From contig JACVCO010000009.1 in NCBI GenBank assembly GCA_016741995.1, positions 91,996 through 155,995 of the forward strand: 64,000 nt of DNA. Reading direction: 5' to 3'. The notes beneath the pieces were generated by a model that worked only from the letters and a program-made list of their open reading frames with translations, did no database searches and was not told the origin of the DNA. This DNA comes from Hydrogenophaga sp. Its GTDB lineage: Bacteria; Pseudomonadota; Gammaproteobacteria; Burkholderiales; Burkholderiaceae_C. The position numbers and the translations under genes are program-made. Below, piece by piece: positions 46,450 through 54,349 of this stretch (position 1 is the stretch's first letter; the number at the start of each line of letters is the position of its first letter).

Positions 46450-48140
46450 ACATGCCTGCCGAGCAACTCATTACCCAGTATCTCAGTCAGTGGGCGACTG
46501 CCATCAAACGCAAGCCCGCGGCTGGGCGAGGTTCATCTCGAAAGGTCGAGCTCTATGGAATCAAGAAACTCCGTGAGCTGATCTTGGAGTTGGCAGTGCG
46601 CGGGCTGCTGGTGCCACAAGATCCGAAGGACGAGCATGCCAACAAACTCCTCGAAATGATCGCGGTTGAGAAGACGAAGCTGGTGAAGGACGGGAAGATT
46701 AAGAGGGACAAGCCGCCACTCGCGGTTGGTGCAAAGGAGCAACCATTTCAATTGCCTAAAGGATGGGCGTGGTGCCGTTTGGGCACCGTGGCGCAGCCCC
46801 AAGCAGGATTCGCCTTCAAGGCTAAATTCTTTAATGAAATAGGCCAAGGGCTTCCGCTTATTCGTATTCGGGACGTTGGGCAGCCTTTTTCCGGGACCTA
46901 TTGTGACGAAGAATACAGAGAAGAGTTCTTGGTCGAGGAGGGTGACTACCTCGTCAGCATGGACGGCAACTTCCGTGTGGCTCCTTGGAAGGGGAAAAGT
47001 GCCCTGTTGAATCAGCGAGTCAGTAGGCTAATTTTTTATTCCACAAACGTTGCCAAACGGTTTGTCGCGGAGTCGCTGCAACGTCGGCTGCTTGCTCTTC
47101 AGGGCGTCAAGTCATACACAACCGTAGATCACCTTTCAGGAGGTCAAATTTCTGAATCAGTGATTGCACTTCCTCCTCTCGCCGAACAACACCGAATTGT
47201 TACCAAAGTCGACGAGCTGATGGTGCTATGCGACCGGTTGGAGCAGCAGGCCGGCGCCAGCCTAAGCGCCCATCAAATTCTGGTCGAAGCCTTGCTAAAC
47301 ACGTTGACAAGCGCCATCGATCACATGCAGTTCGCCGGCAGCTGGCAACGCATCGCCGAGCACTTCGACACCCTCTTCACCACTGAAGAGAGCATCGACC
47401 AACTCAAACAAGCCATCCTGCAACTGGCCGTGATGGGCAAGCTCGTCCTTCAAGACCATAGCGACGAGTCCGCCGGCGAATTGCTCAAGGCGATCGCTAC
47501 CGAGAAAGCGAAGCTGGTGAAGGAGGGGAAAATAAAAGAGGGCAAGCAGCGACCACCTATTTCAGAGCGGGAGAAGCCGTTCGGTATCCCAGTCGGGTGG
47601 GAGCTGGTTCGCTTCGGCGATCTCTTGATCAATCGAGACGCCGAGCGCATCCCTTTGTCTGTCGATGAGAGGGCGCCCCGCGGTGGGGGCTACGACTACT
47701 ACGGTGCTTCCGGCGTTATCGATTCAATTGACGCCTATCTTTTTGACAAACCATTGTTGCTGATTGGTGAGGATGGAGCGAACCTGATAAATCGCTCTAC
47801 TCCAATCGCTTTCATGGCTTATGGGAAGTATTGGGTCAACAACCATGCCCACGTACTTGATGGTTTTTCAGTGGATTTGCTTCAGTACGTTTGCATATAT
47901 ATCAACGCAATTTCGCTTGAGCCCTACGTGACTGGGACAGCTCAGCCGAAGATGAATCAGGCGAAGATGAATGGAATCGTTGTCGCGCTTCCGCCACTAG
48001 CAGAACAACGGCGAATCATCGCCAAGGTCGACGAGCTAATGGGGCTATGCGACCAGCTCAGATTCCACCTGAATGAGGCGCAAACCACCCAGCTACATCT
48101 GGCCGACGTACTCACTGAGAAGGCGCTCGCGGGGGCCTGA
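46446..48140 (+). CDS. hsdS: Type I restriction-modification specificity subunit S
   Basis: A 564-residue two-TRD specificity subunit. TRD1 spans about residues 103-245 and TRD2 about 385-520; each is preceded by a related helical block (RELILELAVRGLL...VEKTKLVKDGKIK and KQAILQLAVMGKL...TEKAKLVKEGKIK) and followed by ALPPLAEQHRIVTKVDELM or ALPPLAEQRRIIAKVDELM. The TRD DNA is strikingly AT-rich (for example around 47027-47045 and 47860-47910). Start options are GTG 46446, overlapping the hsdM stop, or ATG 46452. The stop overlaps the SIR2 gene start (TGATG). Confidence 0.94.
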   Translation: MNMPAEQLITQYLSQWATAIKRKPAAGRGSSRKVELYGIKKLRELILELAVRGLLVPQDPKDEHANKLLEMIAVEKTKLVKDGKIKRDKPPLAVGAKEQPFQLPKGWAWCRLGTVAQPQAGFAFKAKFFNEIGQGLPLIRIRDVGQPFSGTYCDEEYREEFLVEEGDYLVSMDGNFRVAPWKGKSALLNQRVSRLIFYSTNVAKRFVAESLQRRLLALQGVKSYTTVDHLSGGQISESVIALPPLAEQHRIVTKVDELMVLCDRLEQQAGASLSAHQILVEALLNTLTSAIDHMQFAGSWQRIAEHFDTLFTTEESIDQLKQAILQLAVMGKLVLQDHSDESAGELLKAIATEKAKLVKEGKIKEGKQRPPISEREKPFGIPVGWELVRFGDLLINRDAERIPLSVDERAPRGGGYDYYGASGVIDSIDAYLFDKPLLLIGEDGANLINRSTPIAFMAYGKYWVNNHAHVLDGFSVDLLQYVCIYINAISLEPYVTGTAQPKMNQAKMNGIVVALPPLAEQRRIIAKVDELMGLCDQLRFHLNEAQTTQLHLADVLTEKALAGA

Positions 48141-49318
48141 TGAGCGCGCAACCCGAAACCTGGTGCCAAGCCGACGGGCACACCGACTACGAGCTGTTTG
48201 AAGACTTCAACGCTTGGATCGACGAGGGGGAAGGCGGCTTTGTAGCGCCGCTTTTGCAGAAGCTTGGTCAGGTGGGTTTGTCCAATCTCAGCAAGGCGTT
48301 TTTTGCTGGCGACCGCGAGGCTTACGAGCAGGCACTGGCGGCCTACCGCGCTGACCGTCGCCGTGAGGTACTAAGCCGAGACCACTTTGTCGAGACCTAT
48401 GGCGAGGATGACGGACAACATTGGTTTGAGCGCAACGAGCAGCGCTTTGACCAGCTGGTGGAATGCCTCCACGCCCAAGAGGTCGTGCCCTTCGTGGGTG
48501 CAGGCATCTCGGTAGGGGGCGGCTTCCCCACATGGGCCAGTCACTTGCGCCAGCAAGGCCGTACGGCGGGCATCGCTGCCGCACAGGTGGAAGCGTGGCT
48601 AGCGCAGGGTCAGTACGAAGAGGTCATTACGCACATCGAGCAGCGGTACGGTCCCGAGGTGTTTGCGCAAGAGATCCGCGATGTGTTCGGCAAGCGCGGC
48701 AGCATTCAGGATGTCACGCTGCGCATCTCTGAGCTGTTCTCTGACACCTTGATCACGACCAACTACGACCGCTTGCTAGAGCAGGTTTTCGAGACTGGCG
48801 ACATCTCTCGTGTACAGGTCATCAACGGGGCAACTGCGATGGAGCTGCCGGCCCCCCAAAAGATCACCGTGATCAAGATCCACGGCGACTTCAAAGACCC
48901 GGCGCATTGCATTCTTGGTAAGGCACAGTACGACGCGGCCTATGGGGAAGCAGAGCTCGACCTGCACCGACCAATTCCGAAGATTCTTGCGCGCTACTAC
49001 CGCAACAACAGCTTGCTGTTTCTCGGCTGTAGCTTGCACAACGACCGAACTGTGCAGGTCTTTCGTAAGGCGAAACGGACTGGAGGCGACTACCTGTTTC
49101 CTCAGCACTTCGCCCTTGAGCAGGCGCCTGCCCGGCTCGATGCCCTGGTGGAGCGCAATCGCGATCTCTCCCGCTTGGGCATCACGGCCATCTGGTACCC
49201 AAAAGGTGACCACGACAAGGTGGAAGCCATTCTCCGGCGCGCCTGTGGTGAGCTGAAGTATATGAGGGCGGAGAGGATGAAGGTCCAACGGCGGGTAGAC
49301 AGTCTTCGCCCTCAGTGA
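48140..49318 (+). CDS. SIR2-family NADase-like protein, fourth gene of the type I RM operon
   Basis: A 392-residue protein. Residues 115-124 VVPFVGAGIS and the following GGFPTWASHL match the NAD-binding GAGxS motif of SIR2-like domains; ITTNYD at 205-210 has the conserved Asn and Asp, KIHGD at 246-250 the catalytic His (H248), and FLGCSLHND at 294-302 the distal GxS motif. SIR2 domains in phage-defence proteins (ThsA, DSR, prokaryotic Argonaute partners) deplete NAD+. Residues 1-105 are of unknown type, possibly a sensor or partner-binding part. It is coupled to hsdS by a TGATG overlap, so it belongs to the system. Anti-phage function is inferred. The 255 bp that follow show only a 6-bp hairpin (49442-49458). 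Confidence 0.82.
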   Translation: MSAQPETWCQADGHTDYELFEDFNAWIDEGEGGFVAPLLQKLGQVGLSNLSKAFFAGDREAYEQALAAYRADRRREVLSRDHFVETYGEDDGQHWFERNEQRFDQLVECLHAQEVVPFVGAGISVGGGFPTWASHLRQQGRTAGIAAAQVEAWLAQGQYEEVITHIEQRYGPEVFAQEIRDVFGKRGSIQDVTLRISELFSDTLITTNYDRLLEQVFETGDISRVQVINGATAMELPAPQKITVIKIHGDFKDPAHCILGKAQYDAAYGEAELDLHRPIPKILARYYRNNSLLFLGCSLHNDRTVQVFRKAKRTGGDYLFPQHFALEQAPARLDALVERNRDLSRLGITAIWYPKGDHDKVEAILRRACGELKYMRAERMKVQRRVDSLRPQ

Positions 49319-49573
49319 GTCCAACAGCCTCCGGCGATCAACCGTCCATGCTCATACGCTGGTCGAGCATGTGCAGCCGCCATTCGCAGCGGCAGACGCA
49401 CAGCACAGCCCCCCGGCAAGCGTGTTGCAGGGTGAGAGCTTGGTGCTGGCGAAGCACCGGTCACCGCTGGCATGCGCGGTGCGTTACGCTGCGAACCCGT
49501 AGTGGCGGCTGCCACGGCCACCAAACAATCACCTGACCCACCCCGCCTGGCTTTCAGCCAAAGGAGCACCCGT

Positions 49574-50317
49574 TTGACAGAGCCCACCCCCCACCTGCCG
49601 CACGCGCCGCTGCCCGCCTACTACCGCGACGAGGACGACCACGCCAAATACGTGCGCCGCATCTTCGACGAGACCGCGGTGGATTACGACCGCATCGAGC
49701 GCGCGATGGCGTTTGGCTCGGGCGGCTGGTACCGGCGCGAGGCGCTGGCCCGCGCGGGCCTGAAGGCGGGCGACAAGGTGGTGGACGTGGGCATTGGCAC
49801 CGGCCTGCTGGCCCGCCAGGCCAGCACCTTGATCGGCCCGCAGGGCCGGCTGATCGGTGTGGACCCGAGCCCGGGCATGCTGGCGCAGGTGGACATTCCC
49901 GGTGTGGAGCTGCGCGCCGGCCGGGCCGAGGCGCTGCCCTGCGCCGAGGGCGAGGCCGACTTTCTGAGCTTTGGCTACGCGTTCCGCCACGTGCTGGACG
50001 TGGAGGCCGCGCTGGCCGAATTCCACCGCGTGCTGCGGCCCGGTGGCCGGCTGCTGATTCTGGAGATCAGCAAGCCCGAGGGCCGGGTGTCGAACGCGCT
50101 GTTGAAGTTCTACATGCGGCGCGTGGTGCCCACGCTGGCGCGTGTGGTGGCGCGCGAGCGCGGCAGCGCCGAGCTGTGGCGCTACTACTGGGACACCATC
50201 GAGGCCTGCATTCCGCCCGCGCTCATCCTGCAGGCGATGGAGCGCGCCGGCTTCCAGCAGGTGAAGCGCCACACCGAGCTGGGCATCTTCTCGGAGTACA
50301 CGGCCATCCGGCCTTGA
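49574..50317 (+). CDS. Class I SAM-dependent methyltransferase (UbiE-like)
   Basis: A 247-residue methyltransferase with motif I VVDVGIGTGLLARQAS, acidic motif GVDPSPGML, post-I ADFLSFGYAFRHVLD and RPGGRLLILEISKPEG, the last typical of UbiE/MenG-like C-methyltransferases. The start is TTG (49574): AAAGGAG lies 7 nt before it and no ATG fits. The substrate is unknown. The true ubiE is normally elsewhere with ubiJ/ubiB, so this is probably a paralogue. It converges on a halogenase-like flavoprotein gene. Confidence 0.82.
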   Translation: MTEPTPHLPHAPLPAYYRDEDDHAKYVRRIFDETAVDYDRIERAMAFGSGGWYRREALARAGLKAGDKVVDVGIGTGLLARQASTLIGPQGRLIGVDPSPGMLAQVDIPGVELRAGRAEALPCAEGEADFLSFGYAFRHVLDVEAALAEFHRVLRPGGRLLILEISKPEGRVSNALLKFYMRRVVPTLARVVARERGSAELWRYYWDTIEACIPPALILQAMERAGFQQVKRHTELGIFSEYTAIRP

Positions 50318-50329
50318 ACTTGCCCTGAA

Positions 50330-50346
50330 GCCCGGCGCGGCCGGGC
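50330..50346. terminator. GC hairpin between convergent methyltransferase and flavoprotein genes
   Basis: GCCCGGC, loop GCG, GCCGGGC: perfect 7-bp stem in the 30-bp convergent gap. No T-tract is present. Confidence 0.4.
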
Positions 50347-50347
50347 C

Positions 50348-51676
50348 TCACTCGGCCTTCATGATCGTCTCGCCGCGCAGGGGGCCCATGTCGCGGATGT
50401 TGACGCGGTGGCGCTTCCAGCCGGCGTAGGTGCGGCGCCAGTTGGCGAGCGAGATCACGTAGTACAGCAGCTTGAACATGCGCAGCGACATGCGGTACGC
50501 CGGGCCGTGGTGGATGTCGGCCGCCAGCAGCGACATGAGGCCCTGCTTCACCTTGAACACGTTCTTGGGGTGCATGAACATGTCGCGGATGGTGGGGTTG
50601 GTGACGCGGTAGATGAACCACGAATAGTCGCGCGGGCCCACGCGGAAGCGCTCTTCCAGCGCGGCGCGGGCGGCGGGCAGTTTCACCGGTTCGTCCAGTG
50701 CGGTGGCCACGAACTTCGCGCCGTCGAAGGCGCTCTGCATGGCCAGGAACACGCCCGACGAGAACATCGGGTCGATGAAGGTGAAGGCGTCGCCCACCAT
50801 CAGGTAGCGCTCGCCCGTGGCGTGCGTGCTGTTGTAAGAGAAGTTGCCGGTGGCGTGCACCTTGTCGTCCACCAGCGTGGCGTCCTTCAGGCGGTCGTGC
50901 AGCTCGGGGCACAGGGCAATGGTGTCGAAGAAGTAGTCCTTCAGCGGTTTGTCGCCGCGCGCCTTCAGGTAGTAGGCCCAGCACACCGCGCCCACGCTGG
51001 TGGTGCCGTCGGCCAGCGGGATGAACCAGAACCAGCCGTGCTCGAACCAGCAGATGCTGATGTTGCCTTCGCGCTTGCCCTCCAGCCGGCGCGCGCCGCG
51101 GAAGTGGCCGAACAGGGCCGTGCTGTTGTGGTCCTTGTTCTTCTGCTTGCACTTGAACTTGTTGGCCAGCAGCGTGTCGCGGCCTGAGGCGTCCACCACG
51201 AAGCGCGCGCGCCACTGGCGCGATTCGCCGGTGTCGAGCGTGGCCTTCACCCGCGCGCCCTCGTCGTCGAATGCCACGTCGGTGACCTTGGCGCCTTCGA
51301 GTGCCTGCGCACCGGTGCGCGCGGCGTGGCGGAACAGCAGTTCGTCCAGCTCGGATCGGCGCACCTGCCAGGCCGACGCCTTCGACGGGTCCCAGCCCTC
51401 GGCGAAGTCCACATAGCTGCAGTAGTCCAGGTCGGGCGGCACAAATTCAATGCCGTACTTGGGCATGCCGATCTTCTCGACCTGGTCGCGCACGCCGAGC
51501 TGGTCGAACAGGGCCACGTTGCCCGGCAGCAGCGATTCGCCGATATGAAAGCGCGGGTGGTGTTCTTTCTCCAGCAGCACCACCCGGCGGCCTTCGCGCG
51601 CGAGCAGGGTGGCGATGGTGGAGCCGGCGGGGCCACCACCCACCACCAGCACGTCGCAATGTTCTTCAGGCTGCAT
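50348..51676 (-). CDS. FAD-dependent halogenase-like oxidoreductase
   Basis: A 442-residue flavoprotein with the FAD motif VVGGGPAGSTIATLLA at 11-26. Three halogenase signatures are visible: WFWFIP at 215-220 (the WxWxIP motif), FIDPMFSSG at 300-308 (the FxxPxxSxG motif), and a lysine K73 in MPKYGIEF like the catalytic KxG of flavin halogenases. Family members halogenate aromatic substrates or carriers, but many homologues are uncharacterised dehydrogenases. GGGAGA precedes the ATG at 51676. It is convergent with the UbiE-like methyltransferase. Confidence 0.78.
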   Translation of the reverse strand: MQPEEHCDVLVVGGGPAGSTIATLLAREGRRVVLLEKEHHPRFHIGESLLPGNVALFDQLGVRDQVEKIGMPKYGIEFVPPDLDYCSYVDFAEGWDPSKASAWQVRRSELDELLFRHAARTGAQALEGAKVTDVAFDDEGARVKATLDTGESRQWRARFVVDASGRDTLLANKFKCKQKNKDHNSTALFGHFRGARRLEGKREGNISICWFEHGWFWFIPLADGTTSVGAVCWAYYLKARGDKPLKDYFFDTIALCPELHDRLKDATLVDDKVHATGNFSYNSTHATGERYLMVGDAFTFIDPMFSSGVFLAMQSAFDGAKFVATALDEPVKLPAARAALEERFRVGPRDYSWFIYRVTNPTIRDMFMHPKNVFKVKQGLMSLLAADIHHGPAYRMSLRMFKLLYYVISLANWRRTYAGWKRHRVNIRDMGPLRGETIMKAE

Positions 51677-51729
51677 GTGTTCGTCTCCCGGTTGCCGTGC
51701 CCGCAGGGCAAGGGCTGAAAAATAGCACG

Positions 51730-52371
51730 TCAGGCGCCGACGACCGACCACGCCAGCAGCAACTGCGCCGCGAAGTAGGTGGCCCACCCCCACACGTGGT
51801 TGGCGTGCGATCGCTGCACGAACCGGTCGCGCGCCACGGCCACGTCGGACACCGCGAACAGCAGCGCACCCAGCAGCACGATCCACCGCTCCGTGGCCAC
51901 GGTGTGCCCGGTGGCGGTAACGCACATCGCCAGGATGACCACCACGTAGGCCAGCACGGGCGGTTTCAGCTGGCCCGGCACGCGCGGCAACAGCCAGCGC
52001 AGGAACACCGCGCCCACCGCCGAGGCCACCACCATCGCAACGCCCATGGCCTGCCAGGCCAGCGCGCCACTGGCAAAGGCGGCCGCGAACAAACCGTGCG
52101 ACAGCAGGAACGCACCCAGCCCGGCCATGAAGGCCGGCGTGCGCCGCGAGAGCAGCAACGCGTCGCCCACCCAGCCCAGCAGCAGGGCGCCCAGCACCAG
52201 CTGGCCGTAACCCGATTGCGTGGCGCCCAGGGCAATGGCCACGCCCACGAAGCAACTGCTGGCGCCGAGCTTGAACACGCCGCGGGCCAGCGGCCACGCC
52301 CGGCGGTCGGCCACGATCTGGCCGAGCACGCAGGCGATGCAGGCCAGGGTGAGGGTGATGGGCAGGGTCAT
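51730..52371 (-). CDS. YhhN-family lysoplasmalogenase-like membrane protein
   Basis: A 213-residue protein with seven to eight predicted membrane helices. The YhhN features GALLLGWVGDALLL and LGALLFAVSDVAVARDRF carry the conserved Asp residues. Mammalian homologue TMEM86B hydrolyses lysoplasmalogen; bacterial function is less certain. It overlaps the end of the lysR gene by 4 bp (ATGA), so it is translated after it. Confidence 0.8.
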   Translation of the reverse strand: MTLPITLTLACIACVLGQIVADRRAWPLARGVFKLGASSCFVGVAIALGATQSGYGQLVLGALLLGWVGDALLLSRRTPAFMAGLGAFLLSHGLFAAAFASGALAWQAMGVAMVVASAVGAVFLRWLLPRVPGQLKPPVLAYVVVILAMCVTATGHTVATERWIVLLGALLFAVSDVAVARDRFVQRSHANHVWGWATYFAAQLLLAWSVVGA

Positions 52372-53276
52372 GGGTGCCCCGATTTCGCCATCAGCGCCAC
52401 CACCCAGTCAATGAACACGCGCAGCTTGGCGCTCTGGTAGCGGTTCGGTGGGAAGGCAATGTGCAGCGGCATGGGCTCGATGCGCCAGCCGTCGAACACA
52501 CGCACCAGCTCGCCGCGCGCCAGGGGTTCCGCGGCCATGTAGTCGGGCAGCCAGAGCAGGCCCATGCCGGCCACGCCGGCCGCGAGGTAGGCGTTGCCGT
52601 CGTCCACCGAGAGCGCGTGCCGGCCCTGCACCACCACGCGTTCGCCAGCGCGCTGCAGCACCAGCGGCACCGCCTTGCCGGTGCGCGTGCTGCGGTAGGC
52701 CACGATGCGGTGGTGGGTTTTCTCCAGGGCCTTCGGGTGCGAGGGTGTGCCGGCGTGCCGCAGGTAGGCGGGCGCCGCGTAGGCGCCGATCTGCAGATCG
52801 CCCACGCGGCGCGCCATCAGCGACTGGTCGACGATCTCGCCGCCGCGCAGCACGCAGTCCACGTGGTCGCCAATCAGGTCCACCATGCGGTCGCTCACGC
52901 CGAGTTCGAGCTCGATGTCCGGGTAGCGCGCGTGGAAGTCGGGCAGCGCGGGCACCAGGATCAGCCGCGCCAGCGGGCTGGGCACGTCCACACGCAGGCG
53001 CCCGCGCGGCGAGGCCTTGGCGCTGGACAGGCTGGTTTCGGCGTCGTCCATGTCGGCCAGCAGGCGCACCACGCGCTCGTAGTAGGCCGCGCCTTCGGCC
53101 GTGACCTGCACCTTGCGCGTGGTGCGGTGGAGCAGTTGCACGCGCAGGCGCGCTTCGAGCTGTTGCACCAGCTGGGTCACGCTGGTGCGGCTCAGGTGCA
53201 GCGTGTCGGCGGCCTTGGTGAAGCTGCCGGCTTCCACCACGCGCGCAAAGGCCTGCATCGCATCGAATCGGTCCAT
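52368..53276 (-). CDS. LysR-family transcriptional regulator
   Basis: A 302-residue LTTR: N-terminal winged helix (MQAFARVVEAGSFTKAADTLHLSRTSVTQLVQQLEARLRVQLLHRTTRK) and periplasmic-binding-like effector domain ending RYQSAKLRVFIDWVVALM, typical of the AaeR/DmlR-type subgroup. It is divergent from a RidA gene with a GTTTG-N7-CAAAC site between. Its stop overlaps the YhhN start. Confidence 0.88.
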   Translation of the reverse strand: MDRFDAMQAFARVVEAGSFTKAADTLHLSRTSVTQLVQQLEARLRVQLLHRTTRKVQVTAEGAAYYERVVRLLADMDDAETSLSSAKASPRGRLRVDVPSPLARLILVPALPDFHARYPDIELELGVSDRMVDLIGDHVDCVLRGGEIVDQSLMARRVGDLQIGAYAAPAYLRHAGTPSHPKALEKTHHRIVAYRSTRTGKAVPLVLQRAGERVVVQGRHALSVDDGNAYLAAGVAGMGLLWLPDYMAAEPLARGELVRVFDGWRIEPMPLHIAFPPNRYQSAKLRVFIDWVVALMAKSGHP

Positions 53277-53293
53277 CGTGTGCCCCGGGGATT

Positions 53294-53310
53294 GTTTGGT
53301 GATCGCAAAC
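53294..53310. promoter_or_regulatory. LysR-type binding site (T-N11-A) between lysR and ridA
   Basis: GTTTG-N7-CAAAC, an interrupted inverted repeat with the T-N11-A core, 18 bp upstream of the lysR start and 85 bp before ridA. Position fits autoregulation plus control of ridA. Confidence 0.55.
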
Positions 53311-53394
53311 AGTGATTGTCGATCTGTCGGGTTTATCGGGGCGGCGTGCGTCCCTAGATTCCCTGCTCCTTCAACCCTTTGTGGAGCCCACAAC

Positions 53395-53790
53395 ATGACC
53401 GCCAACGTCCGCGACGTCGTCACCCCGCCCAACCGCCACGCCCTGTACGAGCTGCACCGCTATTCCCCGGCCATTCGCGCCAACGGCCTGCTGTTCGTGT
53501 CTGGCCAGGTCGGCAGCCGGCCCGATGGCTCGCCCGAGCCGAACCTCGATGACCAGGTGCGCCTGGCCTTTCAGAACCTCAACGCCATCCTTGCGGCCGC
53601 CGGTTGCAGCTTCGCCGACGTCATCGACGTGACCGTGTTCATGGTGAACCCGGACGCGAACTTCGAACGCGCCTGGGCCGTGGCCGCGGAGTACTGGGGT
53701 GAGGCGCCCTACCCGACGGCCACCGCCATCGGCGTCACCTGGCTGTCCGGCTTCCAGTTCGAGATCAAGGTGATCGCGAAACTGCCGTGA
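53395..53790 (+). CDS. RidA/YjgF-family protein
   Basis: A 131-residue trimeric Rid-family protein: ANGLLFVSGQVGSRPDGSPEPNLDDQVRLAFQNLNAIL then SFADVIDVTVFMV. RidA removes reactive enamines, but this variant lacks the usual catalytic Arg stretch near the C-terminus (VEIEMVA is replaced by FEIKVIAKLP), so it may belong to the Rid4-7 group. Divergent lysR probably regulates it. Confidence 0.85.
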   Translation: MTANVRDVVTPPNRHALYELHRYSPAIRANGLLFVSGQVGSRPDGSPEPNLDDQVRLAFQNLNAILAAAGCSFADVIDVTVFMVNPDANFERAWAVAAEYWGEAPYPTATAIGVTWLSGFQFEIKVIAKLP

Positions 53791-53803
53791 CCCAGGGGCC
53801 GTT

Positions 53804-54241
53804 TCAACCGTCGATGCGGATGAGCGCGATGCCGCTCACCGGGTCGCACTCGCGCCGCAGATGGTCGGGCGAGTCGATCAGCATCACCTCGAGCGTGGGC
53901 CGCACGCGCGCTTCGAGCAGGTGGCCGCCGATCGCGCGGCCATCCCGGCGCCCCAGCACCACGTGGGCGTGCACCTTGGGCTTGTCGCCGTCGAGGGCGA
54001 TATCGCCCACCAGCGAGAGCACCTCGACCTGTTCGTTCACGGGGATGCGTTCGTACGTTCGGGTTTCCCAGTCGAAATAGCCGAGCGTGGCGGACTCGAA
54101 GGCGCCGATCGCGGTCACGCGGCTTGCGGTGAGGCTGTGCTCGACCGCGAAGTTATGCAGCGTGGCCATGACTTCGTCGCCACGGTCCAGGATGAGCGCG
54201 ATGGTGCGCTCGGGTGCGTCGTTCAATACCTTGGCTTTCAT
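53804..54241 (-). CDS. PPC-domain (DUF296) protein
   Basis: A 145-residue protein of the DUF296/PCC domain: LILDRGDEVMATLHNFAVEHSLTASRVTAIGAFESATLGYFD is the conserved part, then VHAHVVLGRRDGRAIGGHL with a metal-like histidine cluster. Plant AT-hook proteins carry this domain; the bacterial function is unknown. GGGAGCC precedes the ATG at 54241. Confidence 0.83.
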   Translation of the reverse strand: MKAKVLNDAPERTIALILDRGDEVMATLHNFAVEHSLTASRVTAIGAFESATLGYFDWETRTYERIPVNEQVEVLSLVGDIALDGDKPKVHAHVVLGRRDGRAIGGHLLEARVRPTLEVMLIDSPDHLRRECDPVSGIALIRIDG

Positions 54242-54349
54242 GGTGGCTCCCGGTGAGGTGTGGCATGGCGTGGGCCAAAGGGCCATGGTGCGCCCATGCG
54301 CGGGGCCGCGCTGTAGGAGAAGGCCGCGCCTGCGGCGGCTTGGGGCCGC

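Noticed and set aside
42203-49573. Direct repeats (attachment site) flanking the restriction operon
   Set aside because: Reading both flanks by eye gave no matching repeats of useful length, and no integrase or tRNA gene is present.
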